Positions 1 to 12,285 of a stretch of DNA of 64,000 nt are shown one piece after another; the stretch's first letter is position 1, and each line of letters opens with the position of its first letter. Under the pieces are notes generated by a model. The model saw only the letters and a list, made by a program, of their open reading frames with translations, searched no databases and was not told the DNA's origin. Location: positions 1 to 64,000 of the forward strand of contig NW_026605122.1 of assembly GCF_945859705.1 (NCBI RefSeq). Direction: 5' to 3'. A program made the position numbers and the translations under genes. This DNA is from Episyrphus balteatus (Eukaryota > Arthropoda > Insecta > Diptera > Syrphidae).

Positions 1-360
1 GAATCTTCAAGGACGTCTGGCGGGGGTAATGCCGTGGTTAAAACGTCTGGCACTAATTTATTTTCTATCAGGGGGTAGTGGTGATTTTTTAATAGGTACC
101 ACCAGACGGTTATATATCTTGCAAAAAATAATATTCTGACTTTTGTATGAAAATCGCTATTTCGCGAATATTCAAGGACGTCTGGCAAGAATAATGCCGC
201 GAATAAAACGTCTGGGACCGAACTTTTTGCAATCAAGGTATCGCCCTCTATCGGCTCTATATGAATTAAAGTGGTTATATACTCGACACAAAAATCGGAA
301 AAAATGCATTTTTCAACTCCCCATAAACCATAGAATGCCGTGAAATAAACCTGCCAGACT
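1..360. repeat. Diverged second tandem repeat, ~165 bp period
   Basis: This segment is unrelated to the main satellite and clearly richer in G+C. It holds two recognisable tandem units. The word acgtctgg occurs at 13-20, 43-50, 178-185 and 208-215, so both pairs are spaced by exactly 165 bp. The word aatgccg occurs at 28, 193 and 334, the last at a shorter spacing of 141 bp. The segment around ggttatata recurs at about 108 and 271. Inverted forms (ccagac) lie at 102 and 354. The units are clearly diverged from each other, so this looks like an older tandem repeat or a decayed satellite edge; the left end runs out of the window. A short open frame at 143-343 spans these repeats and has no recognisable domain, so I do not call it a gene. 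The tandem relationship is seen directly; its family is unknown. Confidence 0.7.
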
Positions 361-456
361 TTCGAATTCTTCATCAGGACGCTATTACCTACACATACAT
401 ATGACTCATTTTCGGTTATCCAAAAACTCCCAAAATCTGCTCTGGGCTCTCGGTCT
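361..456. other. Unclassified junction between the flank repeat and the satellite
   Basis: About 96 bp that match neither the 165 bp flank repeat nor, convincingly, the satellite. The spacing from tatgac at 400 to atgccc at 460 equals the spacing of the same words in a satellite monomer (60 bp). The bases between agree at only about 38% by my count, which is near chance for A+T-rich DNA. It may be a decayed monomer or unrelated flank. No gene or RNA is seen here. Confidence 0.5.
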
Positions 457-457
457 A

Positions 458-873
458 AAATGCCCTTATCATATCTCTCAGTTGCTTAGAAAAAAGAATA
501 AAATTTTTTTAATCAATCAGCTGCAGAACAAAAAAAAAAGCTTTAATTTCAGATATTTTTTTCAATTTTTTTTTGTATGACAACCTATAATAAATTGTAT
601 ATCGTTGGAAAGCTTACATCTTCAGCTTTAATTAGATGCCCTAATCATATCTCTCAGTTGCTTAGAAAAAAGAATACAAATTTTTTAATCAATCAGCTGC
701 AGAACAAAAAAAAAGCTTTAATTTCAGATATTTTTTTCAATTTTTTTTGTATGACAACCTATAATAAATTGTATATCATTTTTTTTTTTTGTATGACAAC
801 CTATAATAAATTGTATATCTATGGAAAGCTTACATCTTCAGCTTTAATTAAATGCCCTAATCATATCTCTCAG
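458..873 (+). repeat. Left-edge block, with a copy at 9543-9957
   Basis: The first satellite bases match a block about 9.1 kb further in. Positions 458-776 align with 9543-9861 at a constant offset of 9,085 with one substitution noticed (c at 674 where the other copy has a). The match resumes through 873. Both copies share an unusual short remnant followed by a monomer with the ctatgg variant, so the remnant arose before the copies separated. The first monomer at the boundary is already close to consensus rather than decayed. Confidence 0.8.
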
Positions 874-876
874 TTT
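751..876 (+). repeat. Two truncated monomers near the array edge
   Basis: The unit starting at 751 keeps only about 42 bp (start of the monomer through gtatatc, then a T run) before the next start word at 793. That next unit is also cut: ctctcag at about 873 runs straight into tttttgtatgac, so it is only about 84 bp. Both are internal deletions that bring the next monomer back in the same orientation. The paralogous copy at 9836-9874 has the first remnant (39 bp) but not the second deletion, so the second is younger. Confidence 0.85.
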
Positions 877-2370
877 TTGTATGACAACCTATAATAAATT
901 GTATATCGTTGGAAAGCTTTCATCTTCAGCTTTAATTAGATGCCCTAATCATATCTCTCAGTTGCTTAGAAAAAAGAATAAAAATTTTTTAATCAATCAG
1001 CTGGAGAACAAAAAAAAAAGCTTTAATTTCAGATATTTTTTTCAATTTTTTTTTGTATGACAACCTATAATAAATTGTATATCGTTGGAAAGCTTACATC
1101 TTCAGCTTTAATTAGATGCCCTAATCATATCTCTCAGTTGCTTAGAAAAAAGAATAAAAATTTTTTAATCAATCAGCTGGAGAACAAAAAAAAAAGCTTT
1201 AATTTCAGATATTTTTTTCAATTTTTTTTTTGTATGACAACCTATAATAAATTGTATATCGTTGGAAAGCTTACATCTTCAGCTTTAATTAGATGCCCTT
1301 ATCAAATCTCTCAGTTGCTTAGAAAAAAGAATAAAAATTTTGTAATCAATCAGCTGGAGAACAAAAAAAAAAGCTTTAATTTCAGATATTTTTTTCAATT
1401 TTTTTTAGTATGACAACCTATAATAAATTGTATATCGTTGGAAAGCTTACATCTTCAGCTTTAATTAGATGCCCTAATCATATCTCTCAGTTGCTTAGAA
1501 AAAAGAATAAAAATTTTTTAATCACAGCTGGAGAACAAAAAAAAAAGCTTTAATTTCAGATATTTTTTTCAATTTTTTTTAGTATGACAACCTATAATAA
1601 ATTGTATATCGTTGGAAAGCTTTCATCTTCAGCTTTAAGTAAATGCCCTAATCATATCTCTCAGTTGCTTAGAAAATAGAATAAAAATTTTTTAATCTAT
1701 CAGCTGGAGAACAAAAAAAAAAGCTTTAATTTCAGATATTTTTTTCAATTTTTTTTTGTATGACAACCTATAATAAATTGTATATCGTTGGAAAGCTTTC
1801 ATCTTCAGCTTTAATTAAATGCCCTAATCATATCTCTCAGTTGCTTAGAAAAAAAATAAAATTTTTTTTAATCAATCAGCTGCAGAACAAAAAAAAAGCT
1901 TTAATTTCAGATATTTTTTTCAATTTTTTTTTGTATGACAACCTATAATAAATTGTATATCGTTGGAAAGCTTACATCTTCAGCTTTAATTAGATGCCCT
2001 AATCATATCTCTCAGTTGCTTAGAAAAAAGAATAAAAATTTTTTAATCAATCAGCTAGAGAACAAAAAAAAAGCTTTAATTTCAGATATTTTTTTCAATT
2101 TTTTTTTGTATGACAACCTATAATAAATTGTATATCGTTGGAAAGCTTTCATCTTCAGCTTAAATTAAATGGCCTAATCATATCTCTCAGTTGCTTAGAA
2201 AAAAGAATAAAAATTTTTTAATCAATCAGCTGCAGAACAAAAAAAAAAGCTTTAATTTCAGATATTTTTTTTTGTATGACAACCTATAATAAATTGTATA
2301 TCGTTGGAAAGCTTTCATCTTCAGCTTTAATTAAATGCCCTAATCATATCTCTCAGTTGCTTAGAAAAAG
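877..2370 (+). repeat. Ordinary satellite monomers between the edge and the 3.17 kb blocks
   Basis: About eight and a half monomers of mixed subtype. One (cagatat directly followed by a T run and gtatgac, at about 2260-2276) lacks the usual tcaatttt segment; the same short form recurs at 10378-10391. A monomer near 1521 lacks a few bases in the aatcaatcagc segment. Nothing other than satellite is present. Confidence 0.9.
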
Positions 2371-5300
2371 GAATAAAAATTTTTTAATCAATCAGCTGCA
2401 GAACAAAAAAAAAAAGCTTTAATTTCAGATATTTTTTTCAATTTTTTTTGTATAACAACCTATAATAAATTGTATATCGTTGGAAAGCTTACATCTTCAG
2501 CTTTAATTAGATGCCCTAATCATATCTCTCAGTTGCTTAGAAAAAAGAATAAAAATTTTTAAATCAATCAGCTGGAGAACAAAAAAAAAGCTTTAATTTC
2601 AGATATTTTTTTCAATTTTTTTTTGTATGACAACCTATAATAAATTGTATATCGTTGGAAAGCTTTCATCTTCAGCTTTAATTAAATGGCCTAATCATAT
2701 CTCTCAGTTGCTTAGAAAAAAGAATAAAAATTTTTTAATCAATCAGCTGGAGAACAAAAAAAAAAGCTTTAATTTCAGATATTTTTTTCAATTTTTTTTA
2801 GTATGACAACCTATAATAAATTGTATATCGTTGGAAAGCTTTCATCTTCAGCTTTAAGTAAATGCCCTAATCATATTTCTCAGTTGCTTAGAAAAAAGAA
2901 TAAAAATTTTTTAATCAATCAGCTGGAGAACAAAAAAAAAAGCTTTAATTTCAGATATTTTTTTCAATTTTTTTTTGTATGACAACCTATAATAAATTGT
3001 ATATCGTTGGAAAGCTTACATCTTCAGCTTTAATTAAATGCCCTAATCATATCTCTCAGTTGCTAAGAAAAAAGAATAAAAATTTTTTAATCAATCAGCT
3101 GCAGAACAAAAAAAAAAGCTTTAATTTCAGATATTTTTTTCAATTTTTTTTTTGTATGACAACCTATAATAAATTGTATACCGTTGGAAAGGTTACATCT
3201 TCAGCTTTAATTAAATGCCCTAATCATATCTCTCAGTTGCTTAGAAAAAAGAATAAAAATTTTTAAATCAATCAGCTGGAGAACAAAAAATAAAGCTTTA
3301 ATTTCAGATATTTTTTTCAATTTTTTTTTTGTATGACAACCTATAATAAATTGTATACCGTTGGAAAGCTTACATCTTCAGCTTTAATTAAATGCCCTAA
3401 TCATATCTCTCAGTTGCTTAGAAAAAAGAATAAAAATTTTTTAATCAATCAGCTGCAGAACAAAAAAAAAGCTTTAATTTCAGATATTTTTTTCAATTTT
3501 TTTTTGTATGACAACCTATAATAAATTGTATATCGTTGGAAAGCTTTCATCTTCAGCTTTAATTAAATGCCCTAATCATATCTCTCAGTTGCTCAGAAAA
3601 AAGAATAAAAAATTTTTAATCAATCAGCTGGAGAACAAAAAAAAAAGCTTTAATTTCAGATATTTTTTTCAATTTTTTTTTGTATGACAACCTATAATAA
3701 ATTGTATATCGTTGGAAAGCTTTCATCTTCAGCTTTAATTAAATGCCCTAATCATATCTCTCAGTTGCTTAGAAAAAAGAATAAAAATTTTTTAATCAAT
3801 CAGCTGGAGAACAAAAAAAAAAAGCTTTAATTTCAGATATTTTTTTCAATTTTTTTTTGTATGACAACCTATAATAAATTGTATATCGTTGGAAAGCTTT
3901 CATCTTCAGCTTTAATTAAATGCCCTAATCATATCTCTCAGTTGCTTAGAAAAAAGAATAAAAATTTTTAAATCAATCAGCTGGAGAACAAAAAAAAAGC
4001 TTTAATTTCAGATATTTTTTTCAATTTTTTTTTGTATGACAACCTATAATAAATTGTATATCGTTGGAAAGCTTACATCTTCAGCTTTAATTAGATGCCC
4101 TAATCATATCTCTCAGTTGCTTAGAAAAAAGAATAAAAATTTTTTAATCAATCAGCTGCAGAACAAAAAAAAAAAGCTTTAATTTCAGATATTTTTCTCA
4201 ATTTTTTTTGTATAACAACCTATAATAAATTGTATATCGTTGGAAAGCTTACATCTTCAGCTTTAATTAGATGCCCTAATCATATCTCTCAGTTGTTTAG
4301 AAAAAAGAATAAAAATTTTTAAATCAATCAGCTGGAGAACAAAAAAAAAAGCTTTAATTTCAGATATTTTTTTCAATTTTTTTTTGTATGACAACCTATA
4401 ATAAATTGTATATCGTTGGAAAGCTTTCATCTTCAGCTTTAATTAAATGGCCTAATCATATCTCTCAGTTGCTTAGAAAAAAGAATAAAAATTTTTTAAT
4501 CAGTCAGCTGGAGAACAAAAAAAAAAGCTTTAATTTCAGATATTTTTTTCAATTTTTTTTAGTATGACAACCTATAATAAATTGTATATCGTTGGAAAGC
4601 TTTCATCTTCAGCTTTAATTAAATGCCCTAATCATATCTCTCAGTTGCTTAGAAAAAAGAATAAACATTTTTTAATCAATCAGCTGCAGAACAAAAAAAA
4701 AGCTTTAATTTCAGATATTTTTTTCAATTTTTTTTTGTATGACAACCTATAATAAATTGTATATCGTTTTAAAGCTTTCATCTTCAGCTTAAAATAAATG
4801 CCCTAATCATATCTCTCTGTTGCTTAGAAAAAAGAATAAAAATTTTTTAATCAACCAGCTGCAGAACAAAAAAAAAGCTTTAATTTCAGATATTTTTTTC
4901 AATTTTTTTTTTTATGACAACCTATAATATATTGTATATCGTTGGAAAGCTTACATTTTCAGCTTTAATTAAATGCCCTAATCATATCTCTCAGTTGCTT
5001 ACAAAAAAGAATAAAAATTTTTTAATCAATCAGCTGGAGAACAAAAAAAAAAGCTTTAATTTCAGATATTTTTTTCAATTTTTTTTTGTATGACAACCTA
5101 TAATAAATTGTATATCGTTGGAAAGCTTTCATCTTCAGCTTTAATTAAATGCCCTAATCATATCTCTCAGTTGCTTAGAAAAAAGAATAAAAAATTTTTA
5201 ATCTATCAGCTGGAGAACAAAAAAAAAAGCTTTAATTTCAGATATTCTTTTCAATTTTTTTTTGTATGACAACCTATAATAAATTGTATATCGTTGGAAA

Positions 5301-5536
5301 GCTTTCATCTTCAGCTTTAATTAAATGCCCTAATCATATCTCTCAGTTGCTTAGAAAAAAGAATAAAAATTTTTTAATCAATCAGCTGCAGAACAAAAAA
5401 AAAAGCTTTAATTTCAGATATTTTTTTAAATTTTTTTTTGTATGCCAACCTATAATAAATTGTATATCGTTGGAAAGCTTTCTTCTTCAGCTTTAATTAA
5501 ATGCCCTTATCATATCTCTCAGTTGCTTAGAAAAAA
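2371..5536 (+). repeat. Higher-order block, copy 1 (3,166 bp, ~18 monomers)
   Basis: This block is repeated immediately at 5537-8702 with a constant offset of 3,166 bp. The left limit is set by a g at 2370 facing an a at 5536. Rare private variants shared by both copies include catatttctc (2873), gctaag (3062), ggaaaggttac (3184), ataaacat (4661), cgttttaaagctttc (4767), ctctctgttg (4814), atatattg (4926), gattc-type change in gatattctt (5242) and ttttaaattt (5427). I saw no difference between the copies by eye and no net indel, which points to a very recent unequal exchange or an assembly duplication. Confidence 0.93.
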
Positions 5537-8500
5537 GAATAAAAATTTTTTAATCAATCAGCTGCAGAACAAAAAAAAAAAGCTTTAATTTCAGATATTT
5601 TTTTCAATTTTTTTTGTATAACAACCTATAATAAATTGTATATCGTTGGAAAGCTTACATCTTCAGCTTTAATTAGATGCCCTAATCATATCTCTCAGTT
5701 GCTTAGAAAAAAGAATAAAAATTTTTAAATCAATCAGCTGGAGAACAAAAAAAAAGCTTTAATTTCAGATATTTTTTTCAATTTTTTTTTGTATGACAAC
5801 CTATAATAAATTGTATATCGTTGGAAAGCTTTCATCTTCAGCTTTAATTAAATGGCCTAATCATATCTCTCAGTTGCTTAGAAAAAAGAATAAAAATTTT
5901 TTAATCAATCAGCTGGAGAACAAAAAAAAAAGCTTTAATTTCAGATATTTTTTTCAATTTTTTTTAGTATGACAACCTATAATAAATTGTATATCGTTGG
6001 AAAGCTTTCATCTTCAGCTTTAAGTAAATGCCCTAATCATATTTCTCAGTTGCTTAGAAAAAAGAATAAAAATTTTTTAATCAATCAGCTGGAGAACAAA
6101 AAAAAAAGCTTTAATTTCAGATATTTTTTTCAATTTTTTTTTGTATGACAACCTATAATAAATTGTATATCGTTGGAAAGCTTACATCTTCAGCTTTAAT
6201 TAAATGCCCTAATCATATCTCTCAGTTGCTAAGAAAAAAGAATAAAAATTTTTTAATCAATCAGCTGCAGAACAAAAAAAAAAGCTTTAATTTCAGATAT
6301 TTTTTTCAATTTTTTTTTTGTATGACAACCTATAATAAATTGTATACCGTTGGAAAGGTTACATCTTCAGCTTTAATTAAATGCCCTAATCATATCTCTC
6401 AGTTGCTTAGAAAAAAGAATAAAAATTTTTAAATCAATCAGCTGGAGAACAAAAAATAAAGCTTTAATTTCAGATATTTTTTTCAATTTTTTTTTTGTAT
6501 GACAACCTATAATAAATTGTATACCGTTGGAAAGCTTACATCTTCAGCTTTAATTAAATGCCCTAATCATATCTCTCAGTTGCTTAGAAAAAAGAATAAA
6601 AATTTTTTAATCAATCAGCTGCAGAACAAAAAAAAAGCTTTAATTTCAGATATTTTTTTCAATTTTTTTTTGTATGACAACCTATAATAAATTGTATATC
6701 GTTGGAAAGCTTTCATCTTCAGCTTTAATTAAATGCCCTAATCATATCTCTCAGTTGCTCAGAAAAAAGAATAAAAAATTTTTAATCAATCAGCTGGAGA
6801 ACAAAAAAAAAAGCTTTAATTTCAGATATTTTTTTCAATTTTTTTTTGTATGACAACCTATAATAAATTGTATATCGTTGGAAAGCTTTCATCTTCAGCT
6901 TTAATTAAATGCCCTAATCATATCTCTCAGTTGCTTAGAAAAAAGAATAAAAATTTTTTAATCAATCAGCTGGAGAACAAAAAAAAAAAGCTTTAATTTC
7001 AGATATTTTTTTCAATTTTTTTTTGTATGACAACCTATAATAAATTGTATATCGTTGGAAAGCTTTCATCTTCAGCTTTAATTAAATGCCCTAATCATAT
7101 CTCTCAGTTGCTTAGAAAAAAGAATAAAAATTTTTAAATCAATCAGCTGGAGAACAAAAAAAAAGCTTTAATTTCAGATATTTTTTTCAATTTTTTTTTG
7201 TATGACAACCTATAATAAATTGTATATCGTTGGAAAGCTTACATCTTCAGCTTTAATTAGATGCCCTAATCATATCTCTCAGTTGCTTAGAAAAAAGAAT
7301 AAAAATTTTTTAATCAATCAGCTGCAGAACAAAAAAAAAAAGCTTTAATTTCAGATATTTTTCTCAATTTTTTTTGTATAACAACCTATAATAAATTGTA
7401 TATCGTTGGAAAGCTTACATCTTCAGCTTTAATTAGATGCCCTAATCATATCTCTCAGTTGTTTAGAAAAAAGAATAAAAATTTTTAAATCAATCAGCTG
7501 GAGAACAAAAAAAAAAGCTTTAATTTCAGATATTTTTTTCAATTTTTTTTTGTATGACAACCTATAATAAATTGTATATCGTTGGAAAGCTTTCATCTTC
7601 AGCTTTAATTAAATGGCCTAATCATATCTCTCAGTTGCTTAGAAAAAAGAATAAAAATTTTTTAATCAGTCAGCTGGAGAACAAAAAAAAAAGCTTTAAT
7701 TTCAGATATTTTTTTCAATTTTTTTTAGTATGACAACCTATAATAAATTGTATATCGTTGGAAAGCTTTCATCTTCAGCTTTAATTAAATGCCCTAATCA
7801 TATCTCTCAGTTGCTTAGAAAAAAGAATAAACATTTTTTAATCAATCAGCTGCAGAACAAAAAAAAAGCTTTAATTTCAGATATTTTTTTCAATTTTTTT
7901 TTGTATGACAACCTATAATAAATTGTATATCGTTTTAAAGCTTTCATCTTCAGCTTAAAATAAATGCCCTAATCATATCTCTCTGTTGCTTAGAAAAAAG
8001 AATAAAAATTTTTTAATCAACCAGCTGCAGAACAAAAAAAAAGCTTTAATTTCAGATATTTTTTTCAATTTTTTTTTTTATGACAACCTATAATATATTG
8101 TATATCGTTGGAAAGCTTACATTTTCAGCTTTAATTAAATGCCCTAATCATATCTCTCAGTTGCTTACAAAAAAGAATAAAAATTTTTTAATCAATCAGC
8201 TGGAGAACAAAAAAAAAAGCTTTAATTTCAGATATTTTTTTCAATTTTTTTTTGTATGACAACCTATAATAAATTGTATATCGTTGGAAAGCTTTCATCT
8301 TCAGCTTTAATTAAATGCCCTAATCATATCTCTCAGTTGCTTAGAAAAAAGAATAAAAAATTTTTAATCTATCAGCTGGAGAACAAAAAAAAAAGCTTTA
8401 ATTTCAGATATTCTTTTCAATTTTTTTTTGTATGACAACCTATAATAAATTGTATATCGTTGGAAAGCTTTCATCTTCAGCTTTAATTAAATGCCCTAAT

Positions 8501-8702
8501 CATATCTCTCAGTTGCTTAGAAAAAAGAATAAAAATTTTTTAATCAATCAGCTGCAGAACAAAAAAAAAAGCTTTAATTTCAGATATTTTTTTAAATTTT
8601 TTTTTGTATGCCAACCTATAATAAATTGTATATCGTTGGAAAGCTTTCTTCTTCAGCTTTAATTAAATGCCCTTATCATATCTCTCAGTTGCTTAGAAAA
8701 AA
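5537..8702 (+). repeat. Higher-order block, copy 2 (3,166 bp, ~18 monomers)
   Basis: This is the second tandem copy of the block at 2371-5536. The match to the sequence one period earlier continues to about 8745, where the A run is 9 long instead of 11, so the duplication junction can lie anywhere in a 43 bp interval. All private variants of copy 1 recur here at +3,166 (for example 6042, 6229, 6348, 7830, 7933, 8409). The right neighbour is a different monomer with gacaacgta, at about 8783. Confidence 0.93.
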
Positions 8703-10226
8703 GAATAAAAATTTTTTAATCAATCAGCTGCAGAACAAAAAAAAAGCTTTAATTTCAGATATTTTTTTCAATTTTTTTTTGTATGACAACGTATAATAAA
8801 TTGTATATCGTTGGAAAGCTTACATCTTCAGCTTTAATTAGATGCCCTAATCATATCTCTCAGTTGCTTAGAAAAAAGAATAAAAATTTTTAAATCAATC
8901 AGCTGGAGAACAAAAAAAAAAGCTTTAATTTCAGATATTTTTTTCAATTTTTTTTTGTATGACAACCTATAATAAATTGTATATCGTTGGAAAGCTTTCA
9001 TCTTCAGCTTTAATTAAATGGCCTAATCATATCTCTCAGTTGCTTAGAAAAAAGAATAAAAATTTTTTAATCAGTCAGCTGGAGAACAAAAAAAAAAAGC
9101 TTTAATTTCAGATATTTTTTTCAATTTTTTTTAGTATGACAACCTATAATAAATTGTATATCGTTGGAAAGCTTTCATCTTCAGCTTTAATTAAATGCCC
9201 TAATCATATCTCTCAGTTGCTTAGAAAAAAGAATAAAAATTTTTTAATCAATCAGCTGCAGAACAAAAAAAAAGCTTTAATTTCAGATATTTTTTTCAAT
9301 TTTTTTTTGTATGACAACCTATAATAAATTGTATATCGTTGGAAAGCTTACATCTTCAGCTTTAATTAGATGCCCTAATCATATCTCTCAGTTGCTTAGA
9401 AAAAAGAATAAAAATTTTTTAATCAATCAGCTGCAGAACAAAAAAAAAGCTTTAATTTCAGATATTTTTTTCAATTTTTTTTTGTATGACAACCTATAAT
9501 AAATTGTATATCGTTGGAAAGCTTTCATCTTCAGCTTAAATTAAATGCCCTTATCATATCTCTCAGTTGCTTAGAAAAAAGAATAAAATTTTTTTAATCA
9601 ATCAGCTGCAGAACAAAAAAAAAAGCTTTAATTTCAGATATTTTTTTCAATTTTTTTTTGTATGACAACCTATAATAAATTGTATATCGTTGGAAAGCTT
9701 ACATCTTCAGCTTTAATTAGATGCCCTAATCATATCTCTCAGTTGCTTAGAAAAAAGAATAAAAATTTTTTAATCAATCAGCTGCAGAACAAAAAAAAAG
9801 CTTTAATTTCAGATATTTTTTTCAATTTTTTTTGTATGACAACCTATAATAAATTGTATATCAATTGTTTTTTGTATGACAACCTATAATAAATTGTATA
9901 TCTATGGAAAGCTTACATCTTCAGCTTTAATTAAATGCCCTAATCATATCTCTCAGTTGCTTAGAAAAAAGAATAAAAATTTTTTAATCAATCAGCTGGA
10001 GAACAAAAAAAAAGCTTTAATTTCAGATATTTTTTTCAATTTTTTTTTGTATGACAACCTATAATAAATTGTATATCGTTGGAAAGCTTTCATCTTCAGC
10101 TTTAATTAAATGGCCTAATCATATCTCTCAGTTGCTTAGAAAAAAGAATAAAAATTTTTTAATCAATCAGCTGGAGAACAAAAAAAAAAGCTTTAATTTC
10201 AGATATTTTTTTCAATTTTTTTTTGT

Positions 10227-11268
10227 ATGACAACCTATAATAAATTGTATATCGTTGGAAAGCTTTCATCTTCAGCTTAAATTAAATGGCCTAATCATAT
10301 CTCTCAGTTGCTTAGAAAAAAGAATAAAAATTTTTTAATCAATCAGCTGCAGAACAAAAAAAAAAGCTTTAATTTCAGATATTTTTTTTTGTATGACAAC
10401 CTATAATAAATTGTATATCGTTGGAAAGCTTTCATCTTCAGCTTTAATTAAATGCCCTAATCATATCTCTCAGTTGCTTAGAAAAAAGAATAAAAATTTT
10501 TTAATCAATCAGCTGCAGAACAAAAAAAAAAAAGCTTTAATTTCAGATATTTTTTTCAATTTTTTTTGTATAACAACCTATAATAAATTGTATATCGTTG
10601 GAAAGCTTACATCTTCAGCTTTAATTAGATGCCCTAATCATATCTCTCAGTTGCTTAGAAAAAAGAATAAAAATTTTTAAATCAATCAGCTGGAGAACAA
10701 AAAAAAAAGCTTTAATTTCAGATATTTTTTTCAATTTTTTTTTGTATGACAACCTATAATAAATTGTATATCGTTGGAAAGCTTTCATCTTCAGCTTTAA
10801 TTAAATGGCCTAATCATATCTCTCAGTTGCTTAGAAAAAAGAATAAAAATTTTTTAATCAATCAGCTGGAGAACAAAAAAAAAAGCTTTAATTTCAGATA
10901 TTTTTTTCAATTTTTTTTAGTATGACAACCTATAATAAATTGTATATCGTTGGAAAGCTTTCATCTTCAGCTTTAAGTAAATGCCCTAATCATATTTCTC
11001 AGTTGCTTAGAAAAAAGAATAAAAATTTTTTAATCAATCAGCTGGAGAACAAAAAAAAAAGCTTTAATTTCAGATATTTTTTTCAATTTTTTTTTGTATG
11101 ACAACCTATAATAAATTGTATATCGTTGGAAAGCTTACATCTTCAGCTTTAATTAAATGCCCTAATCATATCTCTCAGTTGCTTAGAAAAAAGAATAAAA
11201 ATTTTTTAATCAATCAGCTGCAGAACAAAAAAAAGCTTTAATTTCAGATATTTTTTTCAATTTTTTTT
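10227..11268 (+). repeat. Partial third copy of the 2110-3150 segment
   Basis: Positions 10227-11268 follow 2110-3150 at an offset of 8,117 to 8,119. Shared marks in the same order are cttaaattaaatggcc, the short cagatat-T-run-gtatgac monomer (2276 and 10393), the gtataacaacc monomer (2450 and 10568), and gctttaagtaaatg followed by catatttctc (about 2850 and 10970). After about 11160 the gctaag variant is missing and the order changes, so the copy ends there or is collapsed. Confidence 0.8.
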
Positions 11269-11799
11269 TGTATGACAACCTATAATAAATTGTATACCGT
11301 TGGAAAGCTTACATCTTCAGCTTTAATTAGATGCCCTAATCATATCTCTCAGTTGCTTAGAAAAAAGAATAAAAATTTTTAAATCAATCAGCTGGAGAAC
11401 AAAAAAAAAAGCTTTAATTTCAGATATTTTTTTCAATTTTTTTTTGTATGACAACCTATAATAAATTGTATATCGTTGGAAAGCTTTCATCTTCAGCTTA
11501 AATTAAATGCCCTAATCATATCTCTCAGTTGCTTAGAAAAAAGAATAAAATTTTTTTAATCAATCAGCTGCAGAACAAAAAAAAAGCTTTAATTTCAGAT
11601 ATTTTTTTCAATTTTTTTTTGTATGACAACCTATAATAAATTGTATATCGTTGGAAAGCTTTCATCTTCAGCTTTAATTAAATGCCCTAATCATATCTCT
11701 CAGTTGCTTAGAAAAAAGAATAAAAATTTTTTAATCAATCAGCTGGAGAACAAAAAAAAAAAGCTTTAATTTCAGATGTTTTTTTCAATTTTTTTTTGT

Positions 11800-11975
11800 A
11801 TGACAACCTATAGTAAATTGTATATCGTTTTAAAGCTCACATCTTCAGCTTTAATTAAATGCCCTAATCAAATCTCTCAGTTGCTTAGAAAAAAGAATAA
11901 AAATTTTTTAATCAATCAGCTGCAGAACAAAAAAAAAAGCTTTAATTTCAGATATTTTTTTCAATTTTTTTTAGT
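11800..11975 (+). repeat. Variant monomer with cgttttaaagctcac, shared with the right-hand family
   Basis: This monomer carries three unusual changes together: tatagtaaattg, cgttttaaagctcac in place of cgttggaaagcttac, and a preceding cagatgttttttt instead of cagatat. The same combination occurs at about 52430, 56130 and, without the preceding change, 58830. All lie more than 40 kb away in a different higher-order context. It is either an old shared ancestor or the result of a long-distance exchange. Confidence 0.8.
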
Positions 11976-12239
11976 ATGACAACCTATAATAAATTGTATA
12001 TCGTTGGAAAGCTTTCATCTTCAGCTTTAAGTAAATGCCCTAATCATATCTCTCAGTTGCTTAGAAAAAAGAATAAAAATTTTTTAATCAATCAGCTGGA
12101 GAACAAAAAAAAAGCTTTAATTTCAGATACTTTTTTCAATTTTTTTTTGTATGACAACCTATAATAAATTGTATATCGCTGGAAAGCTTTCATCTTCAGC
12201 TTAAATTAAGTGCCCTAATCATATCTCTCAGTTGCTTAG

Positions 12240-12285
12240 AAAAAAAATAAAATTTTTTTTCAATTTTTTTTAATCAATCAGCTGG
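12240..12285 (+). repeat. Monomer with inserted T-run/caa segment
   Basis: After aaataaaa the usual T6-aatcaatc is replaced by a T run, then caa, then a second T run before aatcaatc. The inserted piece resembles the normal tttttttcaatttttttt tail of the monomer, so it looks like a local template switch or slippage between the two T-rich parts of the unit. The neighbouring units are normal. Confidence 0.75.

Noticed and set aside
143..343. 66-codon open frame in the left flank
   Set aside because: It spans the diverged 165 bp tandem repeat, has no recognisable domain or initiation context, and the equivalent frame is not kept in the neighbouring unit.
400..460. A decayed first monomer before the array edge
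   Set aside because: The spacing of tatgac and atgccc equals that in a monomer, but only about 38% of the intervening bases agree, which is near chance for this composition.
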